64,000 nt of DNA, taken from NCBI GenBank assembly GCA_017645275.1, contig JAGCPH010000015.1, forward strand, positions 1-64,000. The letters run 5' to 3'. A program made the translations under genes and the position numbers. Below the pieces are notes generated by a model. That model was not told where the DNA came from, made no database searches, and saw nothing but the letters and a program-made list of their open reading frames with translations. Shown here in pieces: positions 1-7,180 of the stretch. The first letter of the stretch is position 1. Each line of letters opens with the position of its first letter. The stretch comes from Bacteroidales bacterium. GTDB lineage: Bacteria; Bacteroidota; Bacteroidia; Bacteroidales; F082.

Positions 1-1
1 A

Positions 2-424
2 TACGGTCCTGAGATGCGTGGTGGTACCGCCAACGTGACTGTCATCGTCAGCGATGAACGCGTGTGCTCTCCTATCATCAACGCATTCGACACAGCAGTG
101 ATCCTGAACCAGCAGTCACTCGACAAGTTCGAATCGAAAGTAAAACCTGGCGGATATCTTCTCTATGATCCGAACGGCATCACAAAGAAGCCTACCCGTA
201 AGGACATCCACATCCACACCATCGAAGGTGCACAGCTGGCATCAGACATGGGTAACAGCAAAGTGTTCAACATGATCATCCTCGGCGCTTTCTTGAAGCT
301 TCGCCCGATCATCCTCGACAAGAACGTCGAAGAGGGTCTGCGCCACAGCCTGCCAGAGCGTGCACACAAGCTGATCCCATTGAACATGGAAGCAGTTAAA
401 GTTGGAAAAGAGAACGTGAAGTAA
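2..424 (+). CDS. 2-oxoacid:acceptor oxidoreductase, gamma subunit (3' part)
   Basis: The reading frame is open from the window edge, so this is the C-terminal part of a gene starting upstream. The first visible residues, YGPEMRGGTANVTVIVSDE, match the conserved YGPEMRGGTA segment of gamma (pyruvate/2-oxoglutarate/branched-chain type) subunits of ferredoxin-dependent 2-oxoacid oxidoreductases. These oxidatively decarboxylate 2-oxoacids to acyl-CoA in the cytoplasm of anaerobes. The substrate cannot be told from this subunit alone; alpha and beta subunits presumably lie upstream. The stop codon is followed at once by four heptamer repeats and a perfect hairpin. The last 28 codons recur at 2077-2160. 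Confidence 0.9.
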   Translation, partial: YGPEMRGGTANVTVIVSDERVCSPIINAFDTAVILNQQSLDKFESKVKPGGYLLYDPNGITKKPTRKDIHIHTIEGAQLASDMGNSKVFNMIILGAFLKLRPIILDKNVEEGLRHSLPERAHKLIPLNMEAVKVGKENVK

Positions 425-452
425 GACGTTAGTCTTTAGACGTTAGACATTA
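425..452. repeat. heptamer array, 4 units
   Basis: There are four 7-bp units (gacgtta, gtcttta, gacgtta, gacatta), the first beginning on the base after the upstream stop codon. A related six-unit array follows the second copy of the same gene end at 2161-2202. Confidence 0.85.
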
Positions 453-488
453 GATTGTAGAGACGCGCCATGGCGCGTCTCTACAATC
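453..488 (+). terminator. perfect 36-bp palindrome with T-run (GTAGAGAC family)
   Basis: The sequence is a perfect inverted repeat centred on gcgcCATGgcgc, with outer arms gattgtagagac / gtctctacaatc, followed by TTTT. It is a strong intrinsic terminator for the oxidoreductase operon and one of four hairpins in the window sharing the TGTAGAG core. Confidence 0.8.
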
Positions 489-580
489 TTTTAAAAAAGA
501 GAACCGAAAACAATTTATTTCGAAAATTATATTTTTCAAAATATTTTTGCATTTTTATTTTGTATTTCAAAATTATTTTG

Positions 581-588
581 TATTTTTG
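581..588 (+). promoter_or_regulatory. promoter of higBA (-7 TATTTTTG)
   Basis: TATTTTTG fits the Bacteroidota -7 consensus TAnnTTTG. A TTTG at 559-562 lies 18 bp upstream, where a -33 element is expected. The higB start is 9 bp downstream, so the leader is very short. A second TTTTTG-like box at about 541-549 may be an alternative promoter. Confidence 0.65.
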
Positions 589-596
589 CAGGCGAT

Positions 597-896
597 ATGA
601 GAATAGTATCACATAGAAAATTAGTAGAGTTTTATCAGAGTGATGGGCATGGAGATTCGCAAGTGGCTCTTGAGAGATGGTATGATATAGCGGAAAGTGC
701 GGAATGGAAAAACCTGTCGGATATTAAAGTAGATTTTCCGGCAACGGATTATGTGGGCAATCAACGATATGTATTCAATATCAAAGGAAATAAATACCGA
801 TTAATTGTGGTTGTAAAGTTTACCATAGGACATATTTTTATACGATTTGTCGGTACTCATGCCGAATATGAAAAAATTGATGTTAAAACCATATAG
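597..896 (+). CDS. higB: HigB-type toxin (mRNA interferase)
   Basis: This 99-residue protein resembles the HigB_toxin family, RelE-fold ribosome-dependent mRNA interferases that cleave mRNA in the cytoplasm. Recognisable family segments are the N-terminal MRIVSHRKLVEFYQ, the ALERWYDIAESAEW helix region and the C-terminal strands NKYRLIVVVKF and IFIRFVGTHAEYEKID. It is immediately followed by a HigA-like antitoxin, in the toxin-first order typical of HigBA. The pair lies between two copies of the oxidoreductase 3' end, consistent with recent acquisition. Family assignment is confident; activity is inferred. Confidence 0.9.
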   Translation: MRIVSHRKLVEFYQSDGHGDSQVALERWYDIAESAEWKNLSDIKVDFPATDYVGNQRYVFNIKGNKYRLIVVVKFTIGHIFIRFVGTHAEYEKIDVKTI

Positions 897-900
897 GAGG
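895..900 (+). promoter_or_regulatory. Shine-Dalgarno site AGGAGG for higA
   Basis: AGGAGG overlaps the higB stop codon and lies 7 bp before the higA ATG at 908. Strong SD sites are rare in this window, so this one probably sets antitoxin translation relative to toxin. Confidence 0.6.
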
Positions 901-907
901 ATAAATT

Positions 908-1270
908 ATGAGCAAAATAACAAAAGAACAGTATGACTTCGCGCTGCAACGTATTGAGGAATTGTTGCCATTAGTCGACGACAACACTCCTACCAATGAC
1001 CGTAACGCCGTTGAGCTTACTTTGATGTCGGATACTGTTATTGAATACGAAAAAGAACATTTTCCTATAGGGAAACCTACAGTTGCCGAATTGATTGAGC
1101 TTTCGCTTGAAAATAAAAATATGACGCAGAAACAGCTTGCTCAAGAAATCGGCGTAAGTCCTTCACGTATAAGCGATTACATCTCTGGCCGTGCCGAACC
1201 GACCTTAAAAATCGCCCGCTTGCTATGTCAGGTTTTGAACATCACTCCGGCAGCGATGATGGGGTACTGA
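908..1270 (+). CDS. higA: HigA-type antitoxin, XRE helix-turn-helix
   Basis: This 120-residue protein has a C-terminal HTH of the XRE type (about residues 60-115): MTQKQLAQEIGVSPSRISDY, then SGRAEPTLKIARLLCQVLNI. The N-terminal half (TKEQYDFALQRIEELLP) is the acidic helical segment seen in HigA partners of RelE-fold HigB toxins. It should neutralise HigB and autorepress the operon at the upstream promoter. The start is supported by the AGGAGG site. Two heptamer units and a GTAGAGACG hairpin follow the stop. Confidence 0.9.
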   Translation: MSKITKEQYDFALQRIEELLPLVDDNTPTNDRNAVELTLMSDTVIEYEKEHFPIGKPTVAELIELSLENKNMTQKQLAQEIGVSPSRISDYISGRAEPTLKIARLLCQVLNITPAAMMGY

Positions 1271-1281
1271 TTGTGTCTTTT

Positions 1282-1295
1282 GGCTATTAGCTATT
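1282..1295. repeat. short heptamer array, 2 units
   Basis: Two 7-bp units (ggctatt, agctatt) lie between the higA stop and the hairpin at 1304. This repeats the array-then-hairpin arrangement seen at 425-488. Confidence 0.5.
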
Positions 1296-1303
1296 GAAAT
1301 TGT

Positions 1304-1332
1304 AGAGACGTCATTATGTCGTCTCTTGGTTT
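1304..1332 (+). terminator. GTAGAGACG hairpin, higBA terminator
   Basis: AGAGACG (1304-1310) pairs with CGTCTCT (1320-1326) around a 9-nt loop, followed by a T-rich run. It shares the TAGAGAC core with the hairpins at 453, 2207 and 41965. Confidence 0.65.
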
Positions 1333-1344
1333 TTTATATATAGA

Positions 1345-2103
1345 TTATTCTTCTTCTCTATAATAAACCTTGTAATATTTCCCGCGTTCGTCCTCTCCCT
1401 GTTCCACGTTGTCGCGGTTGCCGTCGATGATAATTTGGATTTTGCGGTCCAGACGGATGACACGCTTGTAGGAGCGCTGCTGTTTCTTGAAAGCATTGTT
1501 TGAAATCGAGAAACTATCGTCAATTGTCACATCGTTTTCAGATTCATAATTCTTTTTGTAATTACGGAAACTTTCAATAACTGCAGGCTGTTCAATAACT
1601 TCATGCGCAAAATCATCCAAATCGAAAGTATCTTTTTCTTTGAAAAACCGTAAAGACTTGTTCAACAAATCAATTTGATCCGCTTTCGACACTTCAAATT
1701 CTTTAGGAAGCTCTTTTGTAACGAAATTCTTAGCCATAGCCATCACATTCTGCGTGTTGGCATACTCATCCTTGCGCTGGCGCACATGCAGGAAGTCATC
1801 AATCCAGTACTGCGTATCCTTATTATTCTTGTCTATTACAAACACCCACGGGTCTTCTTTTGTAAAAACGATTAGACATGCTTTGTCAATGTTTTTAGAT
1901 GTTATTCCTGGTAGAATCCTCATTGAGGCAACATCCTCGCTATTCAGATCTATCTCTAAAAAAGACTCTTTTTGCTCAATCTTATATATGCCTAATGCTT
2001 CATAATATGAGTTTTCGATTTGAACATCTTCAAATTTCGCTAGGACCAAATCACCGCTTTTTATTTTAGGATGTGTCGCCACAGCTTGCCAGAGCGCGCT
2101 CAC
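1345..2103 (-). pseudogene. 5'-truncated nucleoid-associated protein (NdpA-like)
   Basis: The reading frame encodes 252 residues. From about THPKIKSGDLVLAKF onward it matches Bacteroidota nucleoid-associated (37-kDa/NdpA-like) proteins, including the C-terminal YKRVIRLDRKIQIIIDGNRD region. Such proteins are normally about 350 residues, so roughly the first 100 are missing. The first 10 codons of the frame (GTG start, MSALWQAVAT) are the antisense strand of the oxidoreductase fragment at 2077-2160, so the gene is broken at a junction near 2076. It converges on higA. A short GTG-initiated product could still be made, but I treat the gene as a truncated remnant. Confidence 0.75.
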
Positions 2104-2160
2104 AAGCTCATTCCATTGAACATGGAAGCAGTTAAGGTTGGTAAAGACAACGTGAAGTAA
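2077..2160 (+). pseudogene. duplicated 3' end of the oxidoreductase gamma gene (28 codons)
   Basis: These 84 bp align without gaps to 341-424 and encode the same last 27 residues and stop, except one Glu-to-Asp change. I count 8 base differences, 7 of them synonymous. That pattern means the copy diverged while still part of a selected gene, not as a decaying fragment. The similarity continues into the following heptamer array and hairpin. Confidence 0.9.
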
Positions 2161-2202
2161 GACTTTAGTCTTTAGTCGTTAGTCTTTAGACGTTAGACAT
2201 TA
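2161..2202. repeat. heptamer array, 6 units
   Basis: Six 7-bp units (gacttta, gtcttta, gtcgtta, gtcttta, gacgtta, gacatta) abut the stop codon of the duplicated fragment. TAG recurs with an exact period of 7. The homologous array at 425-452 has four units, showing copy-number change. Confidence 0.85.
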
Positions 2203-2206
2203 GAAT

Positions 2207-2237
2207 TGTAGAGTCGTCACAATGTGGCGGCTCTACA
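2207..2237 (+). terminator. GTAGAG hairpin after the duplicated gene end
   Basis: The arms tgtagagtcg / cggctctaca enclose a small internal loop and are followed by a T-rich stretch. It is equivalent in position to the palindrome at 453-488 but diverged in the stem, with compensated pairing. Confidence 0.65.
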
Positions 2238-2263
2238 TTTTTATTTCGTATTCAAAAAAAGTG

Positions 2264-2271
2264 TATCTTTG
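2264..2271 (+). promoter_or_regulatory. promoter element TATCTTTG
   Basis: This is an exact TAnnTTTG match about 110 bp before the unknown gene at 2384. It gives a leader of roughly 105 nt in which I recognise no known motif. Confidence 0.5.
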
Positions 2272-2383
2272 CACCAGATTTTTGAATCCCCTCCATCCAG
2301 AGTATCGTAAAATTTATTATTAACCCCAAAAGGAATCGCCCGATTACCTGCTGGAATTGATTAATTTATAAGTTTTTAACGAT

Positions 2384-2914
2384 ATGACAACTAATGATAA
2401 TAATAACAAAAACAACACATTACCAGAATACATTCAGGGTATTCCAACTGCGAAGAACAAAAGCAGAGAGAGAATGGATTTAATCAGAAAGTATTATTCA
2501 TTTTTATGGAAAAAGCTACAAAAAGAAAAAGGCAAATACATCATTTTTAATGATTATCTGGGCGTTGATGTTTATATAATCGAAAAAGAAAGCGATAAAA
2601 AAACAATCAATGCTGCATCTAGAAACTGGCAATCAACTTATGCCGTTAAACACTTAAACGATGTAGTAAGATTTGCAAATTGCGATGATAATACAACAAT
2701 TTTCTTTAAGCCCAAAGAAGGCACGCAAACAGAAAATCGTTACAAGAATATTGCAGTATTATATTATGATTTTATAAATAAAAATGTTGATTACCTAAAT
2801 TTCAAAGTAAAACTAACAATTGGAATACGTTCAGATAACAAACATATTCAATACTGCGTCAACAAAATCGAGGTAAAAGAAAAAAAGCCGACCGTACAAA
2901 GCGTCACAAATTAA
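2384..2914 (+). CDS. AT-rich gene of unknown function, possible LPD3/phage-nuclease-like fold
   Basis: This 176-residue soluble protein has an Asn/Lys-rich start and no signal peptide. It is visibly more AT-rich than its neighbours, suggesting transfer. Two segments recall the phage-associated LPD3/PBECR domains: a central KKTIN.AS..WQSTYAVKHLNDVV pattern and a C-terminal VKLTIGIRS followed by a strand and charged tail. That likeness is from memory of the domain pattern and is weak. No partner gene is adjacent. The 3' end overlaps a possible antisense small RNA (2881-2952). The function is not known. Confidence 0.6.
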   Translation: MTTNDNNNKNNTLPEYIQGIPTAKNKSRERMDLIRKYYSFLWKKLQKEKGKYIIFNDYLGVDVYIIEKESDKKTINAASRNWQSTYAVKHLNDVVRFANCDDNTTIFFKPKEGTQTENRYKNIAVLYYDFINKNVDYLNFKVKLTIGIRSDNKHIQYCVNKIEVKEKKPTVQSVTN

Positions 2915-2952
2915 TGGTCACGTACGGAACCGACTTTCACGTTGCAAAGATA
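2881..2952 (-). ncRNA. candidate small RNA or terminator hairpin
   Basis: On the minus strand a perfect TATCTTTG promoter box (2952-2945) is followed within about 65 nt by an imperfect stem (AGTCGG..CCGTAC pairing with GTACGG.CGGCT) that ends in TTTTTT. Promoter plus intrinsic terminator with no reading frame between them suggests a small RNA antisense to the end of the gene at 2384-2914. The hairpin could equally be that gene's own terminator read on the plus strand. Confidence 0.35.
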
Positions 2953-3135
2953 CAACAAATATTTGAACACACAGCCAGTTTTTGAAAAAATTATAAAATT
3001 ATTAAAGCGGCAACCTTAATGGCGTTAATGCCATTAAAGCCGTTAAGGACATTAAGGCAGCCGATGAAGGTGGTTGAGGCAATATTGTACCATAGTCGCA
3101 AGTAATTGTTCGGATTACACTAACTATGACAATAA

Positions 3136-3186
3136 CAAAACACCACCTCCCATGGTTGGAATTGTTAACTGGGAGGTGGTGTTTTG
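3136..3186. terminator. 17-bp perfect stem, bidirectional terminator
   Basis: CAAAACACCACCTCCCA (3136-3152) pairs exactly with 3170-3186 around a 17-nt loop. It lies 18 bp beyond the stop of the minus-strand lipoprotein at 3204 and can terminate transcription on both strands. Confidence 0.85.
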
Positions 3187-3203
3187 ATTAAAGAACGCCT
3201 TTG

Positions 3204-4040
3204 TCAGTCAGCGTCACTCACTAGCCTCACTGAAAAGCCGTTTCTGTAGTCGGCACCTTCGGGGCGAACATCGTCACGATGGAAAAACAGGCTGCGTGCT
3301 CTTTCAGTATATGTCGACGACCAGTAACGGCCGAAACCGTTCACGTAATTGACCGTGTTTCCTTCACGGATACCAGCACATGGCAAGAACACCACACCGT
3401 TGGGCTCCAAAATGTCAGCCCAATCTTGGGCATCGATCACATTGCTATCGAAATTGCCTTGGTCATCATTCACTGCATTCAAGGCGTAGGTGGATTCGCT
3501 CCAATTGTCAGGAAGGAGCACCAAGCCCCGCACATTGGCGACAGTAGACTTTGCATAACGTGAGCCGAATCGCTCATTCACCAGATATGTCCATTGGTCG
3601 ATGGTGAGCAGATGCCACAGCCCTGCCCTGTTGCCGCCGTTGGAAATTGCATTATACAAGCCACAGTCGTAGCCGGTGCCCGTGATGCTTGTAGGCTCCA
3701 TATCATAGTCGGTAAGCCATGGCTTGATGTCGTTGTAACCGCTTGTGCCCCAGCCAAATAAGTCTATCCAACCTTGATAAAACATACTGACATTGCTGTT
3801 GGCGTTGCCTATGCAATCGTATTGGTTCTCAGCAAAACGCCAAGTGTTAGTTGAGGCCTGATATTGCATGTTTCCTTTCGAAAAACGCACTTTCTTGCCG
3901 TTTCCAACCGAAAAAACTCCCGAGAGCGAGCCTTCCACTGGAGTATTGCTGCTGTTTTCTTCTGCACTTTTGTCTTTTTTACACGACACCAGCGTAGCGA
4001 CAAGTAACCCTATACCTATTAGTAACAATATCCTTTTCAT
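3204..4040 (-). CDS. lipoprotein with lectin/sulfatase-modifying-like (FISUMP-related) domain
   Basis: This 278-residue protein has a lipoprotein signal (MKRILLLIGIGLLVATLVSC; Cys20) and a short charged linker. One domain spans about residues 40-275, with landmarks RFSKGNMQYQASTNTWRFAE, GWIDLFGWGTSGYN, YNAISNGGNRAGLW, RGLVLLPDNW, GVVFLPCAGIREG and a C-terminal GRYWSST..GFSVRLV. The same domain ends the 708-residue protein next door. It belongs to the large Bacteroidetes/Fibrobacteres major paralogous group, related to the formylglycine-generating-enzyme/C-type-lectin fold. It is probably a surface binding protein, last gene of a four-gene operon. The ligand is unknown. Confidence 0.75.
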   Translation of the reverse strand: MKRILLLIGIGLLVATLVSCKKDKSAEENSSNTPVEGSLSGVFSVGNGKKVRFSKGNMQYQASTNTWRFAENQYDCIGNANSNVSMFYQGWIDLFGWGTSGYNDIKPWLTDYDMEPTSITGTGYDCGLYNAISNGGNRAGLWHLLTIDQWTYLVNERFGSRYAKSTVANVRGLVLLPDNWSESTYALNAVNDDQGNFDSNVIDAQDWADILEPNGVVFLPCAGIREGNTVNYVNGFGRYWSSTYTERARSLFFHRDDVRPEGADYRNGFSVRLVSDAD

Positions 4041-4102
4041 GTCAATTTATTTATTGAAAGCCAAGGAAGGATATTTCACCTTTCTTGGCTTAGTTTTATA
4101 GT

Positions 4103-6229
4103 TTAATAGTTTTGAATGAGACGGACCGGGCTGCCTATATATCTAACTCGTGTATTATATCCATTTATATGAGTTACATAACCATTTCCATCAACAGAGC
4201 AATTATTCAACCAATATGAGTGATCATCATAATTACTATAATCTATTCCACCACGATAGCCGGCACTAGGAAAAAACACAGCTCCAGCATTTTCCATTAT
4301 TGCCCATTCATTTAAATCATAAGAGTTTATATCATAATTTCCAGCAGATCCTAAAAATTCAACACCTTCTGGTTGCACCCAGGCATCTGGTAATAATATA
4401 AAACCTTTCTGTCCGTTTACTGTTGCTATTGATTTTTTATAAGGGGCATTTTGACGGGAATTTGTTACATAATACCATTCACCATCACTTAACGTCCTCC
4501 ACATTCCAGCTTCATTACCACCATTGCTAATAGCGTTGTAAACACCCCAATCCATATTGGCATAATCACCTGTCATATTATAATTTGAATATTCACCATC
4601 CCAGTAGCCATATCCATAACCGTTTACTGTCCATCCCGAGTTTTCTGTATCCCATGGGCGATAATACAAATTATTGTTATCCCAACCGGAAGTTGCCCAA
4701 CCAAATAAGTCAATCCAGCCATTATATGTAGGAGATATTTGTGAATTGTCACATTTCACACCATTTTCATATACAGTACCTAATTCTTCACCAGTATGAG
4801 GATAGTTAGTAGCAACACCTCCAACATAATCCCACTGGTGTTCGGCGAAGCGCCAAGTGTTTGTAGATGCCTGATATTGCAAGTTGCCTTTTGAGAAGAA
4901 CACCTGTTGTGTCTCGCTAATTGAGAACAATGCAGGTATAGAGCCTTCAGGAGCGGTATTAGGGTGCGGTGAAGTGGTAAATGTCACCTCATTACCGTAT
5001 CTCATACCTGCAGCGTTGGCAGCGTATGCACGCACATAATATGTGGTGTTGCCAAACAAATATGACATTCTGCAAGTGAACTCACCCATGCCTGTTCCTG
5101 CTGTAAGTTTGTTGTTCATGGTGGTAGGATTGTGCGAGGTGCTCCAGCAAATACCGCGCTCTATGATGTCCAATCCGCCATCAGCAACGACTTCACCGCC
5201 ACCAATTGCATAGAAATGGTTGAAATCAGTAACTGCGTGTGTGACAACCTCAGGAAGATATGTCTCGTCGGCAGTCACAAAAGTCACCTCGTTGCCATAG
5301 GCATAACCTTCGCTGTTCTTAGCGTAAGCACGCACATAGTATGTGGTCATCATCTCCAAGCCCGACATGCGGCACTGGAACAAACCCAAGCCTTCGCCTC
5401 CAGCCACTTTGTAATCAAATGCCGTCGGCTCCTGATGCGTAGCGTAGCATATACCTCTTTCTGTAACTTCAGCATAACCGTCGTTGAGCACATTGCCTCC
5501 GCAAACTGCAGTATTTATTGTGATATCCGAAACCTCATCGGTGGTCACGGTAGCAAGCATCGGGTGCTCTATAGTACGCATTGTCATAACATCGCCATAG
5601 CTTGTACCCTCGTTGTTTTTAGCAAAAGCACGTACATAATATGTGGTTGCATTTGTCAAATTAGTCATTTCACAAGTAAAACGACCGATGCCAGTGCCTG
5701 CAAGTCGGATAGAGTCGGATGTCGTCGGATTTTCATAAATGCTATAGCAAACGCCTCTTTCCGAAACAAACGAACCGCCATCGTTGGTCACATTACCTTC
5801 AACAGTTGCCGAAGTCATCGTAATGTTATCAATTTCCACAGTTTCAACAGTCGGCTTATCTTGTTGGGCTGTCGTTGTAAACGAGCTTGCCGATGTCTGC
5901 ATCAGATTGTATCCATTATAAAACTCGTATAAATAGTAATATGTGGTCTGTTTTTTCAGATACGACACCTGAGCCGTCCATTTGCCGCCAATTTTGTTGA
6001 GCATAACGGTCTGTGCGTATTTCAGCCCATCATCTTCGCTGTAAACCAGCAATGCCTTTGTAATTTCATTGGTATAGCTGAAATCACATTCAAAGTAGGC
6101 CTGCGTCGAGCCTATCGTAGTAACTTCATTGTCAACTGAAACGAGTTCCACATTGACATCGGTTGCCTTTTTCTTGCATCCAGTAAAGGCGAGAACCATC
6201 GCCATGATAATAATGCTAATTCTTTTCAT
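4103..6229 (-). CDS. large lipoprotein: three Fn3-like repeats plus the same C-terminal domain
   Basis: This 708-residue protein has a lipobox ending in FTGC (Cys18). Residues ~20-125 form one beta-sandwich-like unit. Three repeats of about 92 residues follow (~130-222, ~225-318, ~322-415), each with GG.V..DGG..V.ERGICYST...PT and ending TTYYVRAYAKN..G..YGNEVTF. The C-terminal domain (~430-708) is homologous to the neighbouring 278-residue lipoprotein (FSKGNLQYQASTNTWRFAEH; YNGWIDLFGWATSGW). Its last strand region differs (SYWLNNC...SPVRLIQNY). It is likely a surface-exposed stalk-plus-head adhesin or binding protein. It starts 29 bp after the upstream gene ends, in the same operon. Confidence 0.75.
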   Translation of the reverse strand: MKRISIIIMAMVLAFTGCKKKATDVNVELVSVDNEVTTIGSTQAYFECDFSYTNEITKALLVYSEDDGLKYAQTVMLNKIGGKWTAQVSYLKKQTTYYYLYEFYNGYNLMQTSASSFTTTAQQDKPTVETVEIDNITMTSATVEGNVTNDGGSFVSERGVCYSIYENPTTSDSIRLAGTGIGRFTCEMTNLTNATTYYVRAFAKNNEGTSYGDVMTMRTIEHPMLATVTTDEVSDITINTAVCGGNVLNDGYAEVTERGICYATHQEPTAFDYKVAGGEGLGLFQCRMSGLEMMTTYYVRAYAKNSEGYAYGNEVTFVTADETYLPEVVTHAVTDFNHFYAIGGGEVVADGGLDIIERGICWSTSHNPTTMNNKLTAGTGMGEFTCRMSYLFGNTTYYVRAYAANAAGMRYGNEVTFTTSPHPNTAPEGSIPALFSISETQQVFFSKGNLQYQASTNTWRFAEHQWDYVGGVATNYPHTGEELGTVYENGVKCDNSQISPTYNGWIDLFGWATSGWDNNNLYYRPWDTENSGWTVNGYGYGYWDGEYSNYNMTGDYANMDWGVYNAISNGGNEAGMWRTLSDGEWYYVTNSRQNAPYKKSIATVNGQKGFILLPDAWVQPEGVEFLGSAGNYDINSYDLNEWAIMENAGAVFFPSAGYRGGIDYSNYDDHSYWLNNCSVDGNGYVTHINGYNTRVRYIGSPVRLIQNY

Positions 6230-6258
6230 TGTATTATAATTTATTGTTATTCAATTAT

Positions 6259-7173
6259 TTAATTCCTATCTTTTGTAAATCTGAAGCCCAATCCGAGCCT
6301 TGCCTCGAACACTTTAAAATTGGTTGTAACGCCGTCAATTGTTATAATAAATCTGTTGATATCCAACAACAGACCCACATTAATGTCAACGCCATGGGCT
6401 GAATATCCGTCGTTGGTCACGTATGTGCCTTCCCAAAGCTGCCATGCGACCGAGCGGAATCCATAGCCCAAACCAGCTTTCACATAAACGAAATCGTTAA
6501 GTCTGGCAATACCGCCAACTATTCCCGAAACCGCCGTAATTCGGCTCTCCGGATTGTAAAATGGCAAAATGTTGCCGACATATCCGTTGATTTTAGAATT
6601 GTCGACCACATCATATCCGACATAATCGAAATCCAGACCAGTCATTAAAGTTACATACCATCCATATTTGTTGTATTGTCCGACAGTAAAACCGACAGAA
6701 GGAATGCAAGTGTTTGTGTATCCGGCATTTAACGTGGCAAAAGTCTTCAAACGACTTTTCTTGTCGTAAGTGGAGTAAGTCTGTCTCGAAGCATTCTTGC
6801 TTTTCGAGTTTCTCCTGCTTTTTGAGTTGTTGTCTTCAATCGGTTTCTCCTCGGTTATGAACTTAAACCTTATTTCTGGATAGTCGCCATATCCAAGGTC
6901 TTGAAACGCCTTCCATGTTATGCTTCGATTCTTACCAGGAGGAATCACCCTGTTGACATTACCAGAAACAGTCATCGTGTCTGTGTAATTTTTGCCGTCG
7001 TCAAGCGAAATAAGCATTTTTACAAGCGAATTCACCGACAAATCGTATTTGATGTTTACTATTTTGTCCTTTTGGACTGCGCGGATGTTTGTTACATGCT
7101 CATTATCCTGCGCATAGGCATAATGCAGGCCTATTGCCAACATTAATGCTATTAAAACCAATTTCTTTCCCAT
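6259..7173 (-). CDS. predicted outer-membrane beta-barrel protein with N-terminal sandwich domain
   Basis: This 304-residue protein has a Sec signal peptide cleaved after YAQ (about residue 22). An N-terminal beta-sandwich segment follows (NIRAVQKDKIVNIKYDLS..LDDGKNYT..VSGNVNRVIPPGKNRSITWKA, ~27-110), a pattern common in Bacteroidota secreted proteins. After a Ser/Lys/Arg-rich linker comes an alternating glycine-aromatic C-terminal half typical of an 8-strand barrel, ending LGLGFRFTKDRN. It lies 7 bp after the preceding gene, in a four-gene envelope operon. It may anchor the two lipoproteins or the OmpA-like protein; no specific function is recognised. Confidence 0.6.
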   Translation of the reverse strand: MGKKLVLIALMLAIGLHYAYAQDNEHVTNIRAVQKDKIVNIKYDLSVNSLVKMLISLDDGKNYTDTMTVSGNVNRVIPPGKNRSITWKAFQDLGYGDYPEIRFKFITEEKPIEDNNSKSRRNSKSKNASRQTYSTYDKKSRLKTFATLNAGYTNTCIPSVGFTVGQYNKYGWYVTLMTGLDFDYVGYDVVDNSKINGYVGNILPFYNPESRITAVSGIVGGIARLNDFVYVKAGLGYGFRSVAWQLWEGTYVTNDGYSAHGVDINVGLLLDINRFIITIDGVTTNFKVFEARLGLGFRFTKDRN

Positions 7174-7180
7174 AACTCAA

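Noticed and set aside
1400..1409. TGTTCCACGT, which looks like half of a parS site
   Set aside because: Only one arm is present, it lies inside a coding remnant, and it is far from parAB; a full 16-bp palindrome is not found.
2272..2383. Possible tail of a decayed gene in the leader of the AT-rich gene
   Set aside because: Short frames such as ESPDYLLELINL are open but match nothing I recognise and are too short to support.
5132..5932. 266-codon open frame on the plus strand
   Set aside because: It lies opposite the Fn3-like repeats of the large lipoprotein; its low-complexity composition reflects those repeats.
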